Source: Cucumis sativus
Taxonomy: Eukaryota > Streptophyta > Magnoliopsida > Cucurbitales > Cucurbitaceae
Assembly: GCF_000004075.3 (NCBI RefSeq)
Contig: NC_026661.2
Location: 21,728,307-21,792,306 of the forward strand
Length of the DNA stretch: 64,000 bases
Direction of reading: 5' to 3'
Under the pieces are notes generated by a model. It was not told the DNA's origin. It saw only the letters and a program-made list of their open reading frames with translations, and searched no databases. The translations under genes were made by a program, and so were the position numbers. Shown piece after piece: positions 36,364 to 47,530 of this stretch (position 1 is its first letter; each line of letters opens with the position of its first letter).

Positions 36364-36800
36364 GGCGCTTAAAAATCACAAACCCACAACTCAAAATCAA
36401 ACAAGACAAACAAACAAACAAACAAAAGGATATTATTTACCAACACCCTTTTGCAGAATCACTGGAAACCAAAAGGGTTGATCGGAAACAAAATTGTTCA
36501 AGGGTTTTTGTGGGGTTTGTGATAGGAACCGAAGAACAAAGAGCAGTGGATGGAAGCGATTTGAGAGTGAAAAATCGAGATTGAGTTTCTCAGAAAGCTT
36601 ACCTTTTTATTATATGATTCAGATCAATTCACGGATCTTTATAATGCGAGAAGTATTTTAGGAAGCGTTCTAATGGAATTTATTTGATGAGCATTTTCGT
36701 TTTTCTTTTCTTTTTCTTTCTTTTCCTTTTTCTTTTCCCTCTCTTTTTCTGTTCTATTTCTACTCTCTCTAGGGTTTGTGATTTGGAGGTTGTTTGCCAG

Positions 36801-36808
36801 TTTATATA
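36801..36808 (-). promoter_or_regulatory. Probable TATA box of PAUSED
   Basis: TATATAAA on the minus strand, about 440 bases upstream of the ATG at 36363, followed by pyrimidine/purine tracts typical of plant leaders. A strong donor (AAG then GTAAGC, at about 36603 on the minus strand) suggests a leader intron ending just before the ATG; its acceptor is uncertain. Confidence 0.45.
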
Positions 36809-37998
36809 CCAATTCCTAATTATCGCGCCTCCGTATGTTAAATAAATAAATTGTAGAATAATAATAATATTATTATTATCACTACTAATACTAAGTCATA
36901 ATAATAATATAATGACTAAATAAATAAATAATGAATTGTGAGAATTAATATATTTTTTGTTATCAAAGGCCCCAATATTTTTTTGTTAGAATTATAAGTT
37001 TTAAAAAATAATTTAAAAGTTTTTCTGAATAATTTTTTATTTTTATTTTATATCATTTTAAATTTAGCATAATATTTTTCTCAAACACATGTCAACTATA
37101 ACACTATTTTTAAAATTTCAAATACCATTTAATTACTCTACTTATTGAACGTCTTAAACCTGATTTTAAAAATTCATAAATTTCAAATGAGTATGTTGTT
37201 ATAAACCATGTAGATTAGAAAAGCACGTTTTAAAACTTCGTGTACACTCATCAAGACTTGAAAACTAAAGATAATTTTTTTAAATAACATTTGTATCATT
37301 ATAAACCGGTCTTTAAGATTTTTTTCCCGGTACAATCAAATTTAATGTTATAGGAAGTCCATATCTTAAGCTATTCAATACATTTAGATTCTAGTTAACT
37401 TTAAAATATACAACCAATATAGATCATGGAAAAAAAAATCTCATCTCAACCACCACAATGTAAAAAGGGTAAAATAAACACGAACTAATAGTACGAAGAA
37501 CCAAAGTATGAGTCACATTAATGTCACTTATCTATGAATTAATTTTCAACACTCAAATGAGATAGATGCATGTTAGTTGGCTCAAATAACCTGAGACACT
37601 ATCCGGTTAATTGATATTTTAGAAAAAGGAGGGTAAAGTTGAGAATAAAAAAATTACATCCGACGTGTACCCCTTTTCTCGGAAACATAACTCTATATAT
37701 TATATTAACCGAATTGATAATACACACGCGAGCGTCAAAGCGTTTGGTCACGCGCCAAATTTGTTAGTAAAACTGCTCCGACTCCCGGCAGGAAGATCCA
37801 TAATTCACCAATTTTGAAAATGCCATCGTCCGTCGGCTCTCGGAAATTCATGCATTGTGAGGGGTACATTCGTAAATTTCGATTTTACAATGTACTTCGA
37901 GTTCATGAGCTTTTTCAAGCAAGCCCATTTCCAACCCCAGTTGGCCCAATATTTGCGAGATTCTTAGATTGGGCTGATGACGTCGGCTTACACGAGCA

Positions 37999-38633
37999 GG
38001 CCCATCGGTTCAAACTTATCAAACTATGAAATTAAGATAAATAAATATATTATTTTTGTTATTCGTTTTTTAGTATAACAGTTTCGATTTTAATCTTCTA
38101 TCACCTCCACAATGGAATTGACAATGGAAGGTCGTATCAATTACTGTATAAGAAGCACAGATACCTTAATTTAAATAGCATGTTCGTGTCTGACACGTAT
38201 TGGACACTTGAACACTCTCATACTTGGTGGACTCCTTTATACACTTGTTAGTACAAACTAATGTATTAGACATGCGTAGAACACTCGTTGAATAGACTAA
38301 AAAAACACATATATGATACTAAATAATAAAAACTTTTAAGCATAGAATACATCAAGCTACGTCTTTTAAGCCTATAAATGCATCAATTCATTTACTATAA
38401 AAATAATATATATGTTTTAATAAACGTGTCCTTACCGTGTCGTGTCCTAGATTTTTTTAATATGGTGTGTCATCATGTTAACATGTCATATTTGTGTCTC
38501 GTATCTGTGTCCACGGTTATACCGTTATACTAAAAACACATGAGATGGCCCACTAGTCCAAACTCATTAAACTATGAAATTAAAATAAATAAATATATTG
38601 TTTTTGTTCTTCTTCTTTTTAGTACAACAGTTT
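37999..38633. repeat. Direct repeats of about 86 bp, 548 bp apart
   Basis: The segment 37999-38084 (from GGCCCATCGG to CAGTTT) recurs at 38547-38633 with about 85% identity, including the shared ACTATGAAATTAA and ATAAATAAATATATT core. A weaker third copy of the CAACAATT end lies near 38690. The two main copies flank the element at about 38150-38512. Confidence 0.75.
38150..38512. mobile_element. Putative small DNA element rich in GTGTC motifs
   Basis: CACAGATAC at 38156-38164 and its perfect reverse complement GTATCTGTG at 38501-38509 bound a stretch with many GTGTC/GACAC motifs (TGTCTGACACG, CGTGTCGTGTCC, GTGTGTCATC). I remember GTGTC-rich dispersed elements with such ends in several plant genomes. 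There is no coding capacity, and the exact ends and target-site duplication are unclear. Confidence 0.4.
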
Positions 38634-40927
38634 GAGGTTAGAGGATTTGAATCGTTTTTTATCTTTATGCTTTCAACTTTATGTTTAGTACAACAATTGA
38701 AGGTTAGATGATTTGAACTTCATCCCACTTTTACAATAGAATACCATGTCAATTATCGTTGAATTAAAAAACATGACTATACTTGGCCAACAATCCTTTC
38801 CTATTTATTAGTGTGCCTAGTGTACTTTTATTTTATATGTTAGGTAGAGCTTTGACAACACTTTTAAGTATATGTGGACATACCTTTTTGCCCTTTTATT
38901 TGTTTATAATTTATTTTAACATCTTTGTATCATTTGGGCTAGTTGGGTAAATTTACTATAATTAATTAACTGTTATTGATATCAACGATATACTATTCTA
39001 TATGGATGTCAAAATTGGATGCTAAATCGATTTAGATCATACCTAATATTAAATTATTCACGTGTATATATTAGACGATTTAGTTTGAAGACTACACTCT
39101 TTTTTTACTTATTTTCTATCGAGGTGTCGTCGACAAAAGGATGGATAAAGTCTACCTTAAGGCTTCATCCATAGACCTTCAAATGCTGGTCGTGGAAAGA
39201 GCTGCATTGTTATTATTTATATATTTTTTAAAAATGGTTGATGATGTTAAATTAGTGCTAAAATATAATTAGCCCCAAACTATATGTATGCATATATGTA
39301 AATTGATGGTAAATGAAATTGATTTATTTGTGGTGAAGGACAAATAAGTCAAAATTGGATGCCAATGCCTACAACATTGTGATAATAGTAAGAATCCAAA
39401 TACTCCACGGGATGCTATTCAAATACGTACTATTGAATTTTTCATAAGACTAACGAATGTCAAATATTTACATACCAATGTCGAAAATGTATGAATAAAT
39501 GTCAACAAATTCAAATTCTCACTTCCAATTTATACTTTAAAAAAAGTCACTAAAAATACTTTTTTGTCCTCTAAAATTTTTAGTATACATTTACTATTGG
39601 ATTGTGAATTTAGTTTTAATTTTATATCGTTTGATTTTCAATTTGTTCATTAATTTCCAGTATTTTACGCTTTTTATCATTGAATTTTTATTAATGATAA
39701 CTCTAATGTTCAATTATTGCCAACTAACTTTAAACAATTACAACAATATATTTTTTATTAGTTGTAGTAGCATTATAAAATTAAATAAAAAATATTGAAA
39801 GCGAGTCTTTAGCGAAAATATTTAAATATAAAATTGAAATAGAACTCAAAAGATGAAAGAAAACTGTGCCTTTTTGAAACTGGTTGATTGGAGAAAAATC
39901 AAACTTATAACTAAAGAACAAAAGTACATTGTTATTCTACTTAACCATCAAATAAAAATTTAATGACAAAAAATGTATATTTTCATTAATGTTTCAAATC
40001 TAAAATCAAATATAATATTTTTCACAACTAAACTTTACGTGAAGAGCTGACTATTATGTGACTATAATATAGTTTTCTTTAAAAGAAATATAGATTTAAA
40101 ATACCATGTGCACTAAAATGAATATCAACTAAAAATAAATAAATATGAAAAACAATGTCAAATTTTGAAAACAATGTCAATTAAAGAAGCAATTAAATAT
40201 TTTTTAAAATTATGTAGAAAATATGCTAAAATATCAAAATATCGTTAACACGAAATATTAATAAACTTTAAAATATTGTGTAATATTAGTTATATATAAT
40301 ATAATAGAAAAATTATAAAAAACAGAACATTTGAAAAAAAAATTTTTTGAAACAACCCTATATTAACTAATTGAATATACACATTTTTAAAAATAATAAA
40401 ATATTAAAACTATTTTTAAAAAATATAACAAAATTTTTTAATTTCTTTGTATTCTATCTATAACAATTTTTTTATAATTTATTTATAAACAAAGAAAAAG
40501 AAAAAGAAGATAATGGTTGGGATATTTGAACATGACACGTAGGCATGGGAATTGACGTGGACGGGTCCATCATGATCTAACCAATTGCTTGCACATTTTA
40601 GGCAACAGAAATACACGCAAAGGAGAAATCAATTGCTTTTTTATGTATTCATTCTTTTACGTCTCTACTTTGACAAACCCAATCAATTCCTTCACAACTG
40701 GCACTTTGCCAACCCCCCAATATGACATGTCATACATTTTTCTTCACGTCGATGTCTATCAAAATTTCGAGATTTTAATATTACATCAACGTTGGTGAAA
40801 AATATTATTTTCTAAAAAACCGTAAATGTTGGATTGATTTACGAAAAGTTATGATTAATTTTTTTTATTTTAATAAGATTGATCGGTAAATAGACATTTT
40901 AGGTATTTTTAAACAAGTTAACGTGTT

Positions 40928-41284
40928 TACTATTTATAAATTTTGAAATTTGTCTATTTTAGCTAGACTTTTGATTGTTTAATTTTAATTCTTGTACTTT
41001 CGATAAAATTTCGATTGAGTCCTTTAAATTTGATTTTTATTGAGAGTAGTTAAAATAATGATCAATGATTTTCAGACGAATAATTACAATATGTGAGCAT
41101 GAATTTTGTAGTTAGATTCATTCGATGACATAAATAATTTGTTCAAAACAAATTAGCAGTAGGGGACTAAATTAGACTAGAGATTTGTTGAAAGTACGAA
41201 TACTAAAATGAACATTTAACGGTATAGGAACGAAAATGAACGAACTTCAAAGTGTATAAAATTAAAATGATCGTATTTTAACCT
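40928..41284. mobile_element. Foldback (MITE-like) element, copy C
   Basis: The left arm (about 40975-41040) reads TTTAATTCTTGTACTTTCGA and GAGTCCTTTAAATTTG. The right arm (about 41150-41280) holds reverse-complement versions (GGGGACTAAATTAGAC, GAAAGTACGAATACTAAAAT). It belongs to the same family as 21584-22012 but is more decayed. Confidence 0.5.
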
Positions 41285-42302
41285 TATTTATTTACTATGC
41301 GATGTAAATGGAAATGTTCAACCACTCGTAATATTGATATTAAAGCCCGTACAAATGTACACGAAAGTGTGATAACACATTGACGTGAGTTTAACATCAT
41401 GTAGTTTGTGATCCACCAATACCACAACTTGATAATTCTCTATTTTTTAGAGTACAATATGTGAATTTATGATTGTTTTCAATTTAGGCCGAGTTTATTG
41501 CAAATTTGCTAGAAGTTGAAATCATATTATTATAATTTCACATCGTTTTTAATTTAGAATTTTGATGTGCATTCTAGATATTGCATGTGAGACAATCTTG
41601 TGACGACTCGTAACATATTTTTGTTTCTTAATTTCCAAGATATTGACTATATTACCTTTCATTTTTATTTAACATGTAGTCTACGTTAGAAATAGTTTTA
41701 TAACTTGTTGAAGAAAATAAGGACATACAATAGTATATTCTTTATCGTGTGAGGTAAAACCATTGTCTTTCAAAGAATATAGTTGTATAGTTCGACTTTA
41801 TATAAACAGAAGTCAATTTTATTTGTTACTAAAAAAGTGACATTTCATTGTGTATATTCTATTTATCATTATTTTTAATCAAGAAAGTGGAAAGAAAGTG
41901 TGTGAATTACTTTTCAAATTAAACCACTTTGAAAACAAATAAAGTAACCGTTTGAGGCCAAGTTTATTTACGCTAAATATTATTTAAAAGTTTCCAATTA
42001 TATACACTAGATGCTATTTCAAAATACTTAATTTTTAATATTTATCATTTTTTATTATTTACTACAGTATTTACTATTTATTTATCAAACTAAAATAGTT
42101 TACACACAGATGCATATTATTATAATTCAAACTAAAACAGTGTACACTTCATACGCAAATTATTTTAATCGAAGTATAATAACTAAAATTACAAAATCTT
42201 ACTTTTTGTCCCAAACACATTGAAAATAATGTTTGACAATAATTTTATATAATAAGATTAATAATTCAAGAAAAATAAATTTTAAAAAATAGTATATTAT
42301 AT

Positions 42303-42374
42303 AAAATATTTACAACATATAGCCAATTCTATTTATGGATAGAATCCAAAATTTTACTATACTTCTAAATATTT
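42303..42374. mobile_element. Short foldback element, second family, copy 2
   Basis: AAAATATTTACAACATATAG at 42303-42322 faces ATTTTACTATACTTCTAAAT (from 42350) in imperfect inverted orientation, with TCTATTTATGGATAGA between. It is a deleted relative of the element at 27460-27749. Confidence 0.5.
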
Positions 42375-44014
42375 TAATTTGTTTTCGGGATTAAAAGAAA
42401 ATCCACTTTACAATAATGGAATTAAAAATTTTTAAAAAATTAAACAAATTATAAACACATAGTCCAAGTGTATATATATATAAAGTTGATTGGTTAAGAT
42501 AGTCGGTTCCTTCTAGAATTGTAAATTTATAAACCTCTCTTCGCACGCGTGAGATATAATATTTTCGAAAATAAAAAACATGAGTTATAATTTCTTTTTC
42601 AACTCTTTTATTATTTGTCATTTTCTGGTAATTCCATAAATTGAATATATTGGATATTAAATTATAATTTTGTAAGCCATAAACAGGTTGGGACCAGTAG
42701 GGTTAACGATGTTTGTAGATTGATTGGTAATCCAACGGCCAATAATGGATATCAGTTTTTCCTCCCTTTGACTATGGATTGGTCCGCCAACCACCATTTT
42801 GACATTACTCTTTTCATTTCGCCGCCGTAACCTCCGCCCCACACCTGTCAATTTTGTCCCCTTCCGTCTACAAGTCAAGGCGCTCACCTCCGTCCGATTA
42901 TCCCTCTCCGCCGTCTAAATATCTTGATTTCATATGGCGGCCTACATGACGATCAATGAATTATGTGTTCGTACACTTTGCAAGGTTATTTTCTTTTCAA
43001 TTAGTATTGGTTATCTGATTTCATAGTGGCAAATTTAAGTGCTTTTGTAATATAGTTTGTTGTTTGTATCTTACATATGGAGGGGTCTTTTTAAAGTTAT
43101 TGCCTTCTAGCCTCGTTATCTATTGAACCTTGCTTTAAAATGTTGTAATTACGAGAGAACAATCAACTTGTGAGATTTGATCGACAACCATGCTACTTAA
43201 TCTGAAAACACTGATGACTTTAGCATATACCTCCTCAACGATGGTAAAACTATCTCATAGTTCTCACTATACCAATCTTCTCGATCCACCACTACCTGGA
43301 AAAGAAAAAAAAAAACAATGTCATTTCACTATGCTTTAGTAATACATTGATATCCACTTCCGTCATTGTATAACTCTACTGATATTTATCAAACCAAAAC
43401 TTGAAACTAAAAAAAATAATATGAATTTGAATTATAAATTTAGTTCATTTACTGGTAAGACTAATTTCAATATAAAAAGTAAAGCTTTAATATAGATTCA
43501 CACCAATTAGAAGACTATTTTAGGAGATATTATTATGTCAATTATTTTGTTAAGTGTATTTATCATTTATTATACTTAAACTTGTACCACCCCTGCTAAA
43601 TTAATAAATGAAATAGAGATTCATTCGTGAAACTAACATGATATCAAAATCTAACTAGTAAGTCCAAATGGGTATTCGATCCAAAATACGTGAATAAAAA
43701 AATTCATATTCCATATAAGACAGATAAACTACTCTTTTAATTACCAAAATCTCCTACTATCAGATTTAACATTTTCCAATTTATGAAATCTATATTATTT
43801 CATCTTATTATATATAATAATACAAAAAATATAAAGTGGAAAGGATTCAAACCCTTAAACATATACTAAATTGATGGGTGCCTTTCAAATTTTCACTAAG
43901 TTTGACCCTTTTTTTCGAAAAAATAACCTCAAAATATAATTTGTAAAATAAAATTCAAAGATATAAATCGTATATTTATCTGCGTGGTGGACTCATGGCT
44001 ACTAGTCGGCTGAC

Positions 44015-44051
44015 CACGTGGCGCTGATTTTTGCAAGCAACCGGCCACGTG
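44015..44051. promoter_or_regulatory. Pair of G-boxes
   Basis: CACGTG occurs at 44015-44020 (ACCACGTGGC, a full ABRE/G-box core) and again at 44046-44051 (GCCACGTGCT), 31 bases apart, inside a short GC-richer island. No gene start is recognisable next to it. Confidence 0.45.
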
Positions 44052-46858
44052 CTTTCCCAAACTGAATGCGTCAGAAAAAACCAAAATTTCGATCAAATCC
44101 CATTTCCCCATTTTTCTTTCTCTGAAGAGTGAAATTCCAATATTACCCTTTCTATAGCTTTCAAAATTTAATTTTATAATTAACGGTTGATAGCATTTTT
44201 TATAATAACTAAAAAAACGACCTTATGGTTATTGAAATATAAAAATTCGTTACATATTATTTTAGGGTACTGTCTGTCTCCATAATTAGTCCAACGTCAA
44301 CAATAATTTGCCACTATTTAAATTGTATTGACCAACGTTTTTCTTTATTATTTATTGAAATTTTGGTGTTAAGATAATGTTATTAATCCCTAATTAAGAT
44401 AAGGTTAATTGATTATTCTACTATATATATATATATAAAACGACTATAATAAATTATGTCCAAATAAAATACTAAAATTTGAAATGTGTATTAAAATTAA
44501 CCAACTCAAAACATCACAGTTATATCTGTTAAAATATTATTTTAATTTTTATATTTGAAATTTTTTCATAAATATATAAAGTGGCGGAATATTTACCATC
44601 TTTCTTTGGCTCTTATGCAAAATTTCAAGATAGATTTTGGTTACAATGTCAGACGAAGTTATCCTCCGATATTGGTATACAACCAAATATAAAAGATCCT
44701 AAAACAATATAGAAAAAAAAACAATCTAAACCGTGAAATGTATTTCACGTGTTGGTTATTTAATTGCTGACGAGCCCATTGTTGGTATTTTCAGCAAGTG
44801 ACCCTTTAATAACTGTTGATGAACTCATTTTTTATATTTTCGGACGTGTGAGATTTTTCCGTTTTCAAAATTGTTATATACGAACAACACAAGTGTTTAT
44901 TGAGACGATGCAAATACTCGTGAATGGAAAGTAATAAAACTAAAGTCAAATTTCACTCAAACTCTATTTCTAATATGATGTCGTAAGTTTGACTTTTATA
45001 TTTCTTCCTCAACGCGTTAAATATGGACTCGATCAATATCGAAAACCTCAAGCCTCCACCTCCACAAAACAATATAATAATTATTTAATATCAAAATAGA
45101 ATAATCAAAAGTTAAATATAAAATAAAAATCCCAACAAATTATATTTGAATAAATTTAAAATGAATTGGTCACTATACCACAAGTTATTAAATTATCCAC
45201 CAAACTCCCAACACAAAAACGTCAACATATTTTAATATATGATTAGTCGTCACTTTTTGTTAATGTGTCACTAATCCAAGATTCTAAAAATAATTTCTAA
45301 TACATTAATTATAATTAAATTTCTTTACCAATGAAATATTAAAAATCCCAATTACACGTCAGCTTTATCCACTAATAGTTTAATTTGTAAATTAAAATGA
45401 GGATTAATAAAAGCATTATTGTCACTTTAATAATTATTAAAATTGATGCCTTCCTTGTAGCCAGTTGTATCCAAATCCGGGGGAAATCACTTTTTTTAAA
45501 AGTAGTTTTTTCCTTTTATCCTCTCTATGATGCAATCATTATAATAATTAATTGAAAAAAAACCATAAGCAAGCATTCCTTAGAAGATAAGCACAAACAA
45601 AAGTTAGAAGATAATTGGAGTAAAGTTCAAAACTAATAAATGTATATTTTAAAATATAAATTACAAATGCAAACTTTTACGATTTTACAATTTCCCTCGG
45701 CACAAATTTTGGGAATATTAGTTCAAACAATTTATAAAATATAACAAAATTTATAATTTATTATTATTTTTGTAAATAATTTTATTTTTTCATTTATCTA
45801 TAAATTTTTTGTTGTTATAAACTATATCAATTTTGGTTAATTGGGTGGCTTTCGCTTTTTTATTGTTCGGTAAAAAAATTATATATTTGATTTAAAGATT
45901 GGTATTACGAACTTATATCGATATTAACATTTGGTGTTAGATATGCAGGAACTATCCATTGACATGTTTATTTGTAATTCTACTTATAGCAAACACAATT
46001 TTAAGTTGTATGTACAGATATAACTAAATTAGCATATATAACAAGATTAGCATACTCGTCCAATTTATTTTTAAATGATTTTTTGTGTGTTTTCATTTTA
46101 GTCTATATTTTAAAAATACTTATTTAAACAACTGTATTTTTAGAAATTGGTGAAATTTATACATTTTTATATTAAGATTGAATGTAGAATAAGGATTACT
46201 TTTTTTTTTTTATATCAAAATTAAATTACTAAAAAGTCATGCACTTATATATATATTAAAAACCCATGTTGATATAAATAAGTAGAATCTCATGGTACTA
46301 TTGGAATCTCTATGATAAAAAGTGAAATTAATTTGGAATTTAGAACCATGGAAGCATATATCAAAATATATGAATAACATCACCTTTTCCTAAATTGGTA
46401 TACATTGGAATCAAATTCAATTATAGTTAAATTTCAATTCCGGTGATCCTTTGAACAGAAAGTTGGCCAAATACATACATTTTTCCATGGACAATGGAAT
46501 CACATTCTCATCGTCTGTTACAAAATAAATTATCCTAATTAATCATTTACTGCTATTCAAATATGCATACTACTAAATATTTTGGGATGATTTTTAATAT
46601 CAAATTTATTTCGTTTGCACAATTTTCAACTTAACCCGTTCATGATTCCATTTTGATTAGTTCCAAACACCTCTTGAATTTTTGGTAATACTTAGACTAC
46701 ATTTCATCCTCTTTAAATTGGAACCTAAACAAATCCCCTAAATTTGAGACGCAGCATCGTTATTTCAATATAAAGAAAGGTCAGTTACGTAATTTCACTA
46801 TTTCCAGATTTTTTTGGGGATTTATTTAGCCTTTCGCTGTAATTGTAATTGGAAATGA

Positions 46859-47530
46859 GAGAAGCCATTAACAGACACGGATTCTTTGAATATCGTAGGA
46901 AGCTCTCCCTGTTCCTTTCAATCTTTCTTCGCCAATTCCTTCTTCTTCTTTGACACTTCTTCCTTTTAATTTTTCCTTCAATTTCAATCCCTTTTCTTAT
47001 TTTCATTTCATCGTCTTCTATAAAATCTGTATATATATTCTTTTTAACATCATTTAGATTTTTCTTCTCTCTTCTGGTGCCGATTCCACTTCTTTTCAAG
47101 GGACAAAAGTTTCGTGTCTCTCTGAAACTTGATTTTTATTTGATTTTAGAGCTGGGTTTTTTCATTTACTGATCTGGGTTTATTGGTTTGGTTTGTGGGT
47201 CATTGAGGAAATTTGTTGGTTACTGTTTGTTTATTTCATCTCTTCTTGTATAAAATTGTTCGATTCTTGCTGTTTCTGTTTAGTTTGATACCGAATTTGT
47301 AGACGGTACAGTTTCCCGGGGAATTTCAGAGCTGTTTGTTTTTTGATCGAGTGAAGTTGTTGGTTTTTTTTTTTTCCTCCGTGGGTTGGGTATTGGGTTA
47401 GCGAGGGAATTAGTTGGATCGGAGGGTGATTTGATTGTAGTGGTATTGGTTTTCTATTTGAAGAACTTAACTATTGGAGTGCGACTGCGATCTGAGTTGG
47501 AGAGGGAAGTAATTTGCTGTGCCCTAGAAG
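46859..47530 (+). promoter_or_regulatory. RSH promoter and long ATG-free leader
   Basis: A TATAAAA lies at 47019-47025 within a TTC-rich stretch. From about 46858 to the RSH start at 47531 the plus strand contains no ATG at all, although stops occur in all frames. This supports a long leader of up to 500 bases and the choice of start codon. The leader could contain an intron, which I could not place. Confidence 0.5.

Larger units (their letters stand above)
36809..46858. other. Gene-poor region of about 10 kb
   Basis: No credible protein gene on either strand. It includes promoter-like GC islands at about 37720-38010, 42690-42990 and 43980-44150 (see findings), a duplicated segment flanking a small element (37999-38633), and foldback elements at about 40928-41284 and 42303-42374. 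The 71-codon frame at 37814-38029 overlaps several TGGGCC/GGCCCA promoter boxes and shows no domain. The remaining sequence is AT-rich with many homopolymer runs. Confidence 0.5.

Noticed and set aside
37814..38029. A 71-codon plus-strand frame
   Set aside because: It is dotted with promoter-type GGCCCA boxes, lacks any domain, and its end lies in a duplicated repeat.
42657..42887. A 76-codon minus-strand frame rich in Arg and Lys
   Set aside because: It is the reverse of a CCGCC-rich stretch with no protein similarity that I can recognise.
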